A stretch of 64,000 nucleotides of DNA from DASQMT01 sp963835735 (GTDB lineage Bacteria; Actinomycetota; Thermoleophilia; Solirubrobacterales; Solirubrobacteraceae). The DNA lies in contig CAWIGP010000001.1 in the NCBI GenBank assembly GCA_963835735.1, forward strand, positions 191,810 to 255,809. The letters run 5' to 3'. The translations under genes were made by a program, and so were the position numbers. Numbering within the stretch: the first letter of the stretch is position 1; every line of letters begins with the position of its first letter. The notes beneath the pieces are model-generated. The model had not been told where the DNA came from and searched no databases. It saw nothing but the letters and a program-made list of their open reading frames with translations. Below are positions 10,119 to 20,617 of this stretch, in pieces.

Positions 10119-11463
10119 ATGCGCGTCCGCTTCGCCCCGTCGCCGACCGGCGCCCTGCACATCGGCGGGGCGCGCACGGCGCTGTTCAACTGGCTGCTCG
10201 CGCGCGGGCATGACGCCGAGTTCGTCCTGCGGATCGAGGACACGGACCGCGAGCGCTCGACGCCGGAGAACGTCGAGCAGATCTTCGACGCGCTGCGCTG
10301 GCTGGAGCTCGACTGGGACGGCGAGCCCGTGTTCCAGTCCCGGCGGGCCGATCGCCACGCCGAGGTCGTCGAGCAGTTGCTGGACGCGGGTCACGCGTAC
10401 CGCTCCACCGCCGGGCCGGACGACGTCCGCGCCTACAAGGAGGCGCACGGCAACCGCGGCTACCGCGGCGAGGACGAGGGCACCGGCGCCGTCCGGCTGC
10501 GGGCACCCGACGAGGGCGTGACCACGGTGGTCGACGTGGTCCGCGGCGAGACGCAGTTCGAGAACGCGCTGCAGGACGACCTCGTGATCGCCCGCGCCGA
10601 CGGCACGCCCGTGTACCACCTCGCTGTCGTCGTCGACGACCACGACGCCGGCATCACACACGTCGTGCGCGGCGCCGACCACTACTCGAACACGCCCAAG
10701 CACGTACTGATCCAGCACGCGATGGGGATCGAGACGCCGGTCTACGCGCACCTGCCGCTGCTGCACGGCCCGGACGGGAAGAAGCTCTCCAAGCGCCACG
10801 GCGCCGCTTCCGTGCAGGAGCTGCGCGAGCGCGGCTACCTCCCCGAGGCGGTGCGCAACTACCTCGCGCTGCTCGGCTGGGGCTACGACGACGAGACGAC
10901 GTTCTTCACGACCGACGGAGCTGATCCGCCACTTCTCGCTCGAGCGCGTCTCGAAGAACCCCGCGGTGTTCGACGAGGACAAGCTGCGCTGGATGAACGG
11001 CCGCTACCTGCGCGAGCTGCCGCTCGACGATCTCACCGCGGCGGCTGGAGGAGTTCACGGGGCGGACGCGGGCTGCGCGACGCCGTCGCGGTCACGCAGG
11101 AGAAGATCTCGACGCTCGACGAGTTCTGGCCGCTGGCGCGCTCGTTCTTCGACGAACCGGTCGACGATCCCGCGGCGCGCGAGAAGTTCCTCGCCCCGGA
11201 GGCGGGCGCGGCAGGCGCTCACCGCCGCCCGCGACGCGCTCGCCGAGGTGCCGGACCCCTGGAGCACCGAGAGCGTCGAGCCGGCGCTGCGAGGCGCGGT
11301 CGAGCGCAGCGGGATGAAGGCCAAGCAGGTGTTCCAGCCGCTGCGCGTCGCGTTGACGGGGAGCACGGTCTCGCCCGGCATCTTCGAAACCGTCGCGCTC
11401 GTCGGCCGCGACCGCGCGCTGGAGCGGATCGACGCGGCGCTCGACCTCCGCCGTGGCGCCTGA
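10119..11463 (+). CDS. gltX: Glutamyl-tRNA synthetase (three frame changes)
   Basis: This enzyme charges tRNA-Glu. The class-I signature is present as FAPSPTGALHIGGARTALFN, and the KMSKS-type loop is KKLSKRHGAASVQEL. The discriminating D-rich segment FVLRIEDTDRERS follows the HIGH motif. Frame changes occur near 10917 (an apparent extra G in GACGGAGCTG), near 11045 and near 11205. All the family segments remain in order: LIRHFSLERVSKNPAVFDEDKLRWMNG, then an anticodon-binding region, ending ALVGRDRALERIDAALDLRRGA. The span corresponds to about 448 residues. An essential gene with intact motifs points to sequencing indels. Confidence 0.92.
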
Positions 11464-11588
11464 TACACAACGGTCCCGGGTAGCCCGGCTCAACCGTTCG
11501 TCCACTTTTGCCGATAGGCGATGAAGGGCGTACCGAGTGCCGGTCCACGATCCTCCAGAATCGCCCACAAGTGTCCGATGAAAAGCTC

Positions 11589-12701
11589 ATGACGCCGTCC
11601 CTGTCCGCTGCCAGCCCGCCGAGCGAGCGGCGGTCCCAGCGCGCGCGGCCCGGTGAGCCCTACGCGCTCGTGGGCCCGCCGCGCAACGAGGGGCACGGCA
11701 AGCGCCTTACCGCGGCGTTCGAGGCGCTCGAGGTGTTCCCGGCGCTGGCCGAGTCGCGCAACCGCGTGCTCGCGCTCGTGTCCGAGGAGCGCCCGTCAGC
11801 CGGCGACGTAGTGCAGGCGATCGAGTCCGACGTCGCGCTCGTCATTGCGGTGCTGCGGCTGGCGAACAATGCCGAGAGCGCGAAGCGCGGTCAGGTCGAG
11901 AGCATCGTCGCGGCCGTCGAGCTGCTCTCCCCGGAGGCGGTGCAGGGCCTCGTCATGACGACCGAGACGTTCGAGTTCTTCGAGCGCGGCAAGACGTGGG
12001 ACGCCGCGCCGGAGCGCTTCCGGCTGCATGCCGTGGCGGTCCAGCGGGCGGCCGACCGGCTCGCCGCCGCGGCGGGTTACGCCCACCGTGACCGGCTGCT
12101 GGTCACCGCGCTGCTGCACGACATCGGCAAGCTCGTGCTCATGCATGCCTACCCGGGCTACCCGAAGCAGGTCCACGGCCCGGCGCGAACGCCGGAGGAG
12201 CGGCTGCACTACGAGCGCCGCGAACTGGGTGTCGACCACGCGCTGGTCGGCGGCGTGCTCGCCCGCCGCTGGAACCTCCCGCGCGCGATCGCGTCGGCGA
12301 TCGAGCGTCACCACGCCGACGACGCGCAGGGCGACGCCGCGTTCGTCCGGCTCGCCGACATGCTCGCGCACTACTCGCTCAGCTCCCCGGTCTCCTCGAA
12401 CGAGCTGCTGCGCGCCGCGCGCGCCGTGGGCTTCGGCCCGACCGAGCTGCGCGGCGTGCTCTACGACCTGCCGTACCCGAGCAACGCGCGGCCCCGCGCG
12501 GTCGAGCCGTGCCCGCTCTCCACGCGCGAGCTCGAGGTGCTCAAGCGGCTCGCGCAGGGCATGGTGTACAAGCAGATCGCACACGAGCTCTCGCTCTCGA
12601 CCAGCACGGTGCGGACGCACCTGCACAACATCTACGGCAAGCTCGGCGCAGTCGATCGCGCCCAGGCCGTGCTGTACGCGACCGAGCGCGGCTGGTTGTA
12701 G
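11589..12701 (+). CDS. HDOD domain protein with C-terminal LuxR-type HTH
   Basis: About 370 residues. The central region (about residues 35-260) is an HDOD/HD-like domain: LALVSEERPSAGDVVQAIES, LLRLANN-like helices, then RLLVTALLHDIGKLVLMHAY, which retains the HD pair, and ALVGGVLARRWNLPRAIASA. The C-terminus (from about residue 302) is a LuxR/NarL-type helix-turn-helix: CPLSTRELEVLKRLAQGM, then KQIAHELSLSTSTVRTHLHN. HDOD proteins usually link signals to transcription or c-di-GMP pathways; here a DNA-binding output is fused directly. ATG 11589 was chosen; an in-frame GTG at 11571 is an alternative. Confidence 0.85.
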   Translation: MTPSLSAASPPSERRSQRARPGEPYALVGPPRNEGHGKRLTAAFEALEVFPALAESRNRVLALVSEERPSAGDVVQAIESDVALVIAVLRLANNAESAKRGQVESIVAAVELLSPEAVQGLVMTTETFEFFERGKTWDAAPERFRLHAVAVQRAADRLAAAAGYAHRDRLLVTALLHDIGKLVLMHAYPGYPKQVHGPARTPEERLHYERRELGVDHALVGGVLARRWNLPRAIASAIERHHADDAQGDAAFVRLADMLAHYSLSSPVSSNELLRAARAVGFGPTELRGVLYDLPYPSNARPRAVEPCPLSTRELEVLKRLAQGMVYKQIAHELSLSTSTVRTHLHNIYGKLGAVDRAQAVLYATERGWL

Positions 12702-12714
12702 CCGGGGCGGCGGA

Positions 12715-12720
12715 TAGCAT
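12715..12720 (+). promoter_or_regulatory. -10 box (TAGCAT) for the Rrf2 gene
   Basis: TAGCAT ends 12 nt before ATG 12733 and follows the HDOD gene stop by 13 nt. The Rrf2 gene therefore probably has its own promoter. Confidence 0.4.
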
Positions 12721-12732
12721 CGCTGCCGGCGG

Positions 12733-13125
12733 ATGCTGTCCATCACCACCAAGTCGCCCTACGCGCTGCGCGCCCTCACCGAGCTGGCGCGCATGAGCGC
12801 CGACGCGCCCGTCCCGATCGGCGAACTCGCACGCAGGCGCGAGATCCCGGTCCAGTTCCTCGAGCAACTCTTCGCGGTGATGCGGCGCGCCGGCCTGCTC
12901 AAGTCGCAGCGCGGCGTCAAGGGCGGCTACTCGTTCGCCCGCGATCCCTCCGAGATATCTGTGCTCGAGCTGGTCGAGCTGCTCGACGGCCCGCTCGGCG
13001 CGGGATCGGAGGGGATCTTCGCCGAGGCCGCGGCCGCCGCCCGCGCGGTGCTCTCGGCCACGTCGGTCGCCGACGTGCTCGAGCGCGAGAATCGCGAGGC
13101 CGGCGCGTCGATGTACTACATCTAG
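12733..13125 (+). CDS. Rrf2-family transcriptional regulator, cysteine-free
   Basis: 130 residues with the Rrf2 winged helix: YALRALTELARMSADAPVPI, ELARRREIPVQFLEQLFAVM, and the wing GLLKSQRGVKGGYSFARDPS. The three cysteines that bind an Fe-S cluster in IscR and NsrR are absent; the protein has no cysteine at all. This places it nearer the CymR-type members that control cysteine metabolism, although this is inference. The cysK-cysE operon lies 9.4 kb downstream, beyond the secreted-protein block, so that operon is a candidate target. Rrf2 proteins bind DNA as dimers. Confidence 0.9.
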   Translation: MLSITTKSPYALRALTELARMSADAPVPIGELARRREIPVQFLEQLFAVMRRAGLLKSQRGVKGGYSFARDPSEISVLELVELLDGPLGAGSEGIFAEAAAAARAVLSATSVADVLERENREAGASMYYI

Positions 13126-13198
13126 GTAATCTGTCCGCGCCGTTACGTCGCGGCACAGGCGTGGAAGTCGCGGCGGCCCCGGGGCGTTCGATTGCTCC

Positions 13199-16100
13199 AT
13201 GGCGCAATCACAGCCCCGCCTCCGGTCGCTGGCCGGACTGGTCGTCTCCGCGCTCACGGCACTCGCCGCGCTCGCGGCCGTGCCGGCGAGCGCTGCGGCT
13301 TCGTGCGGCGTACCGGCGAACGAGATCGAGGCCGAGAACTGCCTGCCGGGATCGCCGGCGGGCGAGTGGGACATCAGCGGCGCCGGCAGCGTCCAGGGCT
13401 TCGCGACCGACATCAGCGTCGACCAGGGCGGGACGGTCCAGTTCAAGATCGACGCGTCCGCCGAGCTACTCGCTCGACATCTACCGGCTCGGTTACTACG
13501 GCGGCGACGGCGCACGCCAGGTCGGCAGCGTCGCGGCGGCGCGTGCAGAACCAGCCGGAGTGCAACGAGCAGGCGAGCACGGGGCTCGTCGAGTGCAGCA
13601 ACTGGTCGGTGTCCGCCACTTGGAACGTCCCGTCGAACGCCGTCTCGGGCATCTACCTCGCGGTCGCGAAGCAGGGCACGACGCCGGTCGGACACATCCC
13701 GTTCGTCGTGCGCGACGACGACGGCGGCTCCGATCTGCTGTTCCAGACGTCGGACACGACCTGGCAGGCGTACAACAGCCTACGGCGGGAACAGCCTCTA
13801 CACCGGCAGCCCCGACAGCCGCGCCTACAAGGTCTCCTACAACCGCCCGTTCGCCACGCGCGGCAACGCGAGCGAGGACTGGCTGTTCAACGCGGAGTAC
13901 CCGATGGTCCGCTGGCTCGAGCGCAACGGCTACGACGTCAGCTACTTCACCGGCGTCGACAGCGACCGCCTCGGGGCCGAATTGCGCGAGCACAGGACGT
14001 TCCTCTCGGTCGGGCACGACGAGTACTGGTCCGGCGCGCAGCGCGCCAACGTGGAGGCCGCGCGCGACGCGGGGGTGAACCTCGCCTTCTTCAGCGGCAA
14101 CGAGGTGTTCTGGAAGACGCGCTGGGAGGACGGGCACCGCACGCTCGTCACCTACAAGGAGACCCACGCCAACGCCAAGATCGACCCGGAGCCGAACGTC
14201 TGGACCGGCACGTGGCGCGATCCGCGCAACTTCAACCCGCAGGGCGGCCGGCCCGAGAACGCGCTGACGGGCACGATCTTCACGGTCAACTCCGGCTCGG
14301 CCGCGCTGCGGGTGCCGGCCGAGGACGGAAAGCTCCGCTTCTGGCGCGGCACCCCGGTGGCCGGCGCAGCTGGCGGGCGGAGTCGACGACTCTCGCCGAC
14401 GACACGATCGGCTACGAGTGGGACGAGGACCTCGACAACGGGGCGCGTCCGGCCGGGCTGGTGCGCCTCTCCTCGACGACCGTGAGCGGCGTCGAGAAGC
14501 TGCAGGACTACGGCTCGACCTACGGGTCCGGCACGGCCACGCACCACCTCACGCTCTATCGCGACACGAACGGCGCCGGCCCGGACGCGCTGGTGTTCGG
14601 CGCCGGCACCGTCCAGTGGCCTTGGGGGCTCGACGCGCAGCACGACCGCGGCAGCTCGCCGCCGGATGCCTCGATGCAGCAGGCCACGGTGAACCTGCTG
14701 GCCGACATGGGCGTGCAGCCCGGGTCGCTCCAGGGCGGCCTGGCGACGGCGACGCGCGTCGACCGACACCACGCCGCCGACGTCGACGATCACATCGCCG
14801 GCCGGCGGCGCGTCGGTCGAGCCCGGGCGCGCCGGTGACGATCCAGGGCATCGCGACCGAGGCCGCGGGGCGAGTCGGCGCCGTCGAGGTCTCCGTCGAC
14901 GGCGGCGCCAGCTGGCACCCGGCGACCGGGCGCGAGGCGTGGAGCTTCACGTGGACGCCCGGCAATGCCGGTCAGGTGACGCTGCGCAGCCGCGCGGCGG
15001 ACGACAGCGGCAACCTCGAAGCGCCGTCCGCGGGGGTGTCCGTGACCGTCGGCGGACGCGACGTGCCCCTGCTCGCTGTTCGGCGCGACGACGCCCGTCG
15101 ACGTCGACCGTCAACGACAACCAGCCGATCGAGGTCGGCGTCCGCTTCCGCGCCGACGCAGGACGGGTACGATCACGGGCCTGCGCTACTACAAGGGCGC
15201 CGGCTGGACCGGGAACTCGGGTCGGCCACCTGTGGCGGCCGACGGCACGCTGCTCGCCACGGCTCCGTTCACCGGCGAGTCCGCGTCGGGCTGGCAGCAG
15301 GCGGCGCTCTCGTCGCCGGTCGCCGTGACGAGGGACACCACCTACGTCGCGTCCTACTTCTCCAGCAGCGGGTCCTACGCGGCCGACGTCGACTTCTTCA
15401 CGACCGCGTTCGACGCCGCGCCGCTGCACGCGCCGTCCGGCGGCAACGGCGTCTACGTGTACGGCGGCGGCTTCCCGACCCAGACGTCCCGCGACACGAA
15501 CTACTGGGCGGACGTCGTCTTCACGCCCGCCGACACGACCCCGCCGGCCGTCACGGCGGTCGCGCCGGCCGACGGCAGCGCGGGGGTCGCGGCCGGGACG
15601 ACGGTCACGCGCGACGTTCGACGAGCCGCTCGACGCGTCGACTCGTGAACCCCGGCACCGTCCAGCTGCGCGACGCCTCCGGCGCGCTCGTGCCGGCCGG
15701 CGTCGCCTACGCGGCGGCGACGCGCACCGCCACGCTGACGCCCGCCGCGCCGCTGGCCGCCGGCGCGCCAGTACACGGCGACCGTCACCCGCGGCGTCGA
15801 GGACGCGGCGGGCAACGCGCTGGCGCAGGCCCGCACCTGGTCGTTCACCACCGCGCCCGCGTCGCCCGACCCGATCCGGGGCCGGCTCCGGGCGGCGAGC
15901 CCTGCGACCGGCCGCCCGGCCGCAGGCCAGCGCCGGGCACGGCAACGGCCGCCGCGGCGGCACGCACCGGCACGCCTCCACGCCGACCGCGTGGCGCCGC
16001 GGCGTCCGCGTGGGCCCGCGCCAGCGCACGGGTCTCTCGCCAGCGGCGCCGTCAAGCTCCGTGTCGCCTGCCCGGCGGAGGAGCAGAGCTGCCGGGTGCG

Positions 16101-16332
16101 GCTGCGCCTGCGGCTGGCGGGCCGCGACGTCGCCGACCGGACGGTGGCGGTGAACGGCGGCCGGTCGCGTCGCGTCCGGCTCGAGCTGAGCCGGCGCGCG
16201 CGCCGAGCGCTCGCCCGCAATGGCTCGCTCCGCGTCACCGCCGTCGCGACCGCGCGCGACCTCGCGGGCAACCAGGCGACCACGCGCACCTCGATTCGGC
16301 TCATCGCATCGCATGCCGACGGATCGGCATGA
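13199..16332 (+). pseudogene. Large secreted protein, DMFA-beta-like plus DUF4082-like domains, many frame changes
   Basis: ATG 13199 opens a Sec signal peptide (LAGLVVSALTALAALAAVPA, cleaved near SAAA). Joined across at least ten frame changes (for example near 13458, 13545, 13785, 14365, 14825, 15075, 15165, 15230, 15620 and 15770), it shows a domain like the C-terminal part of N,N-dimethylformamidase beta subunit: YSLDIYRLGYYGGDGARQVG, then NRPFATRGNASEDWLFNAEY and FLSVGHDEYWSGAQRANVEA. A DUF4082-like domain follows (QPIEVGVRFRADAG, later TTYVASYFSSSGSYAADVDF), and then an Ig-like region. The end (16005-16330) is a ~100-residue Arg-rich beta domain shared with the next two genes. No in-frame stops break the segments, so indels and not decay are likely. 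Substrate unknown. Confidence 0.75.
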
Positions 16333-16360
16333 GCTCCACCACGAGGAAGGCACCAACTGC

Positions 16361-18887
16361 ATGTCACGCAGGACACTGATCGCGGCGCTGCTCGCCGCCG
16401 GCGCTCTGGTGCCTGTGCACCGCCGGCGTCCCAGGCGCAGTCGCCAGGCGAGGCGCCCGGCGGGCCGGTCCTCGTCGTCGTCGACCCGGCCGACCAGTTC
16501 GGCGCAGTACTACGCCGAGATCCTCCGCGCCGAGGGGCTGAACGAGTTCGCGGTCGCGGACGTGGGGTCGCTGAGCGCGCAGACGCTGTCCGCGCTATCA
16601 GGTCGTCGTGCTGGCGGAGACCGACGCTCAGCGGCGCCCAGGCCGGCGTCCTCGACGCCTGGGTCCAGGCGGCGGCAACCTCGTCGCGATGCGGCCCGAC
16701 GCCGGCCTGGCCGGCCTGCTCGGGCTCGGCTCGGACACCGGCGACCTCGACAACGGCTATCTGCAGGTCGCGCCGGGCCGCGGCATCACCGGCGAGACGA
16801 TGCAGTTCCACGGCAGGGCCGACCGCTGGACGACTCGCGGGAGCCGACCGCCGTCGCGACGCTGCACTCCGAACGCCGGCCGCCGGCGACCGCGAATCCC
16901 GCCGTGACGCTGCGCACCGTGGGCGCCGGCCAGGCCGCCGCGTTCACGTACGACCTCGCGCGGTCGGTCGTGTACACGCGCCAGGGCAACCCCGCATGGG
17001 CGGGCGACGAGCGCGACGGCGAGCTCGACGCGCTGATCCGCTCGGACGACCTGTTCTTCGGCGCGAGCCCGGGACCGCAGCCCGACTGGGTGGACCTGGA
17101 CAAGGTGGCGATCCCGCAGGCGGACGAACAGCAGCGCCTGCTGGCCAACCTCGATCACCGAGATGAACGCGGACCGCATGCCGCTGCCGCGCTTCTGGTA
17201 CCTCCCGCGCGGCGAGAAGGCGGCCGTGGTCATGACCGGCGACGACCACGCCAACGGCGGCACCGCGGGGCAGTTCAACGGCTTCAAGGCGGCGAGCCCG
17301 GCGGGCTGCTCCGTCGCGAACTGGGAGTGCATCCGGTCGACGTCCTACGTCTACCCAACACGCCGATCCCGAACGCCGAGGCGTTCGAGCAGGACGGGTT
17401 CGAGATCGCGCTGCACCTGTCACACGGGCTGCGGCAACTTCACCCCGGCGTCGCTGCGCGCCAACTGGGACGAGCAGCTGCCGAGTTCCGCGCGCGCGTT
17501 CCCCACCCTCGAACGCGCCGGTGACCAACCGCACGCACTGCATCGCCTGGAGCGACTGGGCGAGCGAGCCGATCGTCGAGCGCGAGAACGGCGTCCGGCT
17601 CGACACGAACTACTACTACTGGCCGCGGGTCCGTGGGTGCAGGACCGGCCGGGCATGTTCACCGGCTCGGGCATGCCGCATGCGCTTCGCCGACCTCGAC
17701 GGCTCGCTGATCGACGTCTACCAGGCGGCGACGCAGATGACCGACGAGTCGGGCATCGACTATGCCGACGCACATCGAGGCGCTGCTCGACGGCGCGCTC
17801 GGGCCAGCAGGGCTACTACGGCGTGTTCACCGCCAACATGCACACCGACATCGAGCGATCATGCCGGGCGCGAACGCGATCGTCGCCGAGGCGCAAGGCG
17901 CGCGGCGTGCCGGTCGTCTCGGCGCGGCAGATGCTCGCGTGGCTCGACGGACGCAACGGCTCGTCCTTCCCGAGCCTCGACGTTCACCAGCAACCGTGCT
18001 GCGGTTCTCGATCCAGCGCGCGGCGCCGGCGCCAACGGGCTCGAGGCGATGCTGCCGGTCAGCGGGCCCACCGGCGAGCTCTCGCGGCGTCACCCGCGGC
18101 GGCGCGCCGGTCACGACGTCGCTCCGCACCGTGAAGGGGATCGACTACGCGGTCTTCGACGCCGCCGCCGGCGACTACATCGGCGACGTACGGCGACCCG
18201 CACGACCCGCCGGCGGCGCCCGAGACGACGATCACCGCGTTCACGGTGACCGGCGGCGCGGCGCGCGCCGAGTTCACCTCCGACGTGCCGGGCGCCACCT
18301 TCGAGTGCCGCCTGGACGGCGGCTCGTTCACGCGCATGCGCCAACCCGCGCGAGTACGCCGGCCTGGCCAGCGGCCAGCACACGTTCCAGGTGCGGTCCG
18401 TCGAGCCGGCGCGGCACGCCCGACCCGACGCCCGCCGAGCGCATCTTCACCGTCGCTGCCGGCGACGCCGCCGCCGAACGGCGCCCCGCCCCCGGGCGGA
18501 GGGGAGACGGGCGGTAAGCCGAAGGGCACCGGGTCGCCGCGCGTCCGATCGCGTGGCGCCGCGAGATCCTTGTCCGTACGCGCCGGGCGCGGGTGTCCGG
18601 CGCCGGCTACGTCTCGGTGCGGGCGACCTGCCCGCAGGGCGAGGTGCGCTGCCGGGTGCGGCTGCGACTCCGGCTCGGGCGCGCGCTACGTGGCGACGCG
18701 GTCGCTGACCCTGACGGGCGGCCAGACGCGGAGCTTCCGGCTCCGGCTCAGGCGCGCCGCGCGCGATTCAGCTTGCAATCGACCGGTCGCTGCGGGTCAC
18801 CGCGGTGGCCACCGCCCGCGACGAGGCGGGCAACGAGGCCACGGTCCGGACGGCCGTACGGCTTCTCGCGCCTCGGAGGCGCTGAAT
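16361..18887 (+). pseudogene. Second large secreted protein of the block, many frame changes
   Basis: ATG 16361 begins a signal peptide (MSRRTLIAALLAAGALV). Reconstructed pieces read VLVVVDPADQFG, YYAEILRAEGLNEFAVADVG, a Rossmann- or ThuA-like start, then AFTYDLARSVVYTRQGNPAW. A segment with deacetylase-like character (AAVVMTGDDHANGGTAGQFN) follows, and later CIAWSDWASEPIVERENGVR and IDVYQAATQMTDESGIDY. A sheet domain (TTITAFTVTGGAARAEFTSD) precedes the shared C-terminal domain (GYVSVRATCPQGEVRCRVRL). I do not recognise a named family for the middle. The gene begins 28 nt after the previous stop, suggesting an operon. There are at least ten frame changes, with protein-like sequence on both sides of each. 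Confidence 0.65.
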
Positions 18888-18906
18888 CAACCGGAGGGGA
18901 GCAGGG

Positions 18907-20562
18907 ATGTTCGAGCAGTTCGAGAGCAAGACGGGCCGTCACGGCGGCCGTCGCCGCAGCCGCGGTCGCGTCGATCGGCGCGGCGACGGCCGAGCGCAGC
19001 GGTCGGTGACGAAGACGGACGACATCGCGGCGGACTTCGAGCGGGGGACGCAGGGCAACACGGTGGTGCGCGCGCCCGGCTCGGTGGAGCTCGCGCGCAC
19101 GTTGGAGGAGCAGTTCGACGGATCGGCGCTCCCGTGGGCTGGACGTCGACCGTCTGGGCGTTCCGCGAGGCGCCGCGACGCGCCGACGGCGGCTCCCTGC
19201 GCGTCGACGGCGCCCGCGTGATCAGCAGCGTGCCGGCCGGTCCCGGCAGCTCGCTGGAGTTCAGGGCCACCCTCGGCACCGAGCCGGTCCAGCACGTCGG
19301 CTTCGCCGCGGACTTCGACGAGCGCACCATGGGCGATCTTCAGCACGGGCGCGACGGCGCGGGCCTGTACGCGCGCGAACTTCGAGCCGCTGGCGGTGCA
19401 CCGGCGAGCAGCGACTTCCCGTCGCCGTGACAGCTGCGCGAGCCGCACGACTATCGGATCGACTGGACGGCGACCGGCTTCGACTACTTCGTCGACGGCA
19501 CCTGCTGGTCGCGACGTCATGCCGATCCCCCTGACCGACGACGATGCCCGTCGCAGGCAAGCGACTTCACGCGTCGGCTCCGACAAGCGTCGTCGATCGA
19601 CTCGATGGCGCTGGGCACGCACAAGACAGCCGGCACGTTCATTTCGCGCGACCTCGACGCCGGTGACGCGCGCGTGACCGGGCATGTCGTTCGACGCCGA
19701 CGAGCGACCGGCACGGCACGACGATCGTCTATGAGACCCGCACCGCCGACACCGCCACGGGTCTGGACGCCGCATCGTGGGAGCCGCTCGGCACGGCCGG
19801 CGCGGTCGCGAGCCCGCCGAAGCGGTTCCTGCAGTACCGCGCGACGCTGACGACGACGAACCCAGCGGTGACGCCCAGCGCTCGACAAGGTCGACGTCAG
19901 CTTCACGATCGACGACGAGGCGCCCGCGGTCACGATCGAGGCCTGTCGCGGTCTCGGGCGACAGCGCGCCAAGGTCACGTTCAACTCGGACAGCGGCGGC
20001 GACCGTCGAGTGCAAGCTGGACGGCGGCGGCGTTCGCGGCCTGCACGAGCCCGGCGGAGTTCAGCGGCCTCGCGCCCGGCTCGCACACGATCGTGGTGCG
20101 CGCGACCGACGGGTTCGGCAACGTGGGCTCGGCGACCCGCACGTTCGAGATCGCGTCGCCGCCGCCGCCGAGCTCGGGCGGCTCCAGCGCGGTCACGCAC
20201 GCCGCCGTCGACGCCGCCCGTCACGACGACCGCGGCCGACCGGACCGCGCCGAACGTGCTCGTGATGGGCACCTCGCTGCGTGTCTCCAAGAGCGGGATC
20301 GCGAAGCTCCGTGTCAGGTGCCCGCGATCCGAGGCGAGCTGCGTCATCAAGGTGGACCTCAAGCGAGCCGGCAAGCGCATCGCGACGAGGACGCTGACCC
20401 TGTCGGGCGGCGATACCGGGGCGTTCCGCCTGAAGCTCTCCAAGGCCGCTCGCAAGGCGCTCGACAGGCGCTCCCGGCTGACGGTGAGCGCGGTGGTCAC
20501 CGCCGAGGACGTCGCGGGGAACGACGCGACGACGACGCGCCGCGGTGACGCTCCGCGGCTGA
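18907..20562 (+). pseudogene. Third secreted protein of the block, laminin-G-like, many frame changes
   Basis: ATG 18907 starts MFEQFESK. With one frame change it runs into a hydrophobic signal (RAVTAAVAAAAVASIGAATA). The next part resembles actinobacterial secreted proteins with a concanavalin/laminin-G-like fold: IAADFERGTQGNTVVRAPGS, SLEFRATLGTEPVQHVGFAA, and HDYRIDWTATGFDYFVDGT. A domain with HTIVVRATDGFGNVGSATRT follows. The end is a third copy of the shared C-terminal domain (AKLRVRCPRSEASCVIKVDL, then TLTLSGGDTGAFRLKLSKAA). The stop is best placed at 20560-20562, after another small frame change. It probably forms one operon with the two genes before it; its role may be binding a polymer or a partner at the cell surface. 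Confidence 0.65.
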
Positions 20563-20617
20563 GCGGCACTCACTGGCAACGGCGCCGCGGCGGCACAGCC
20601 CGCCGCGGCGCCGCGTG

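Noticed and set aside
13199..20562. Secreted-protein block as true decayed pseudogenes
   Set aside because: The segments keep motifs without in-frame stops, and essential genes elsewhere show the same kind of indels. Sequencing error is the simpler reading, though it is not proven.
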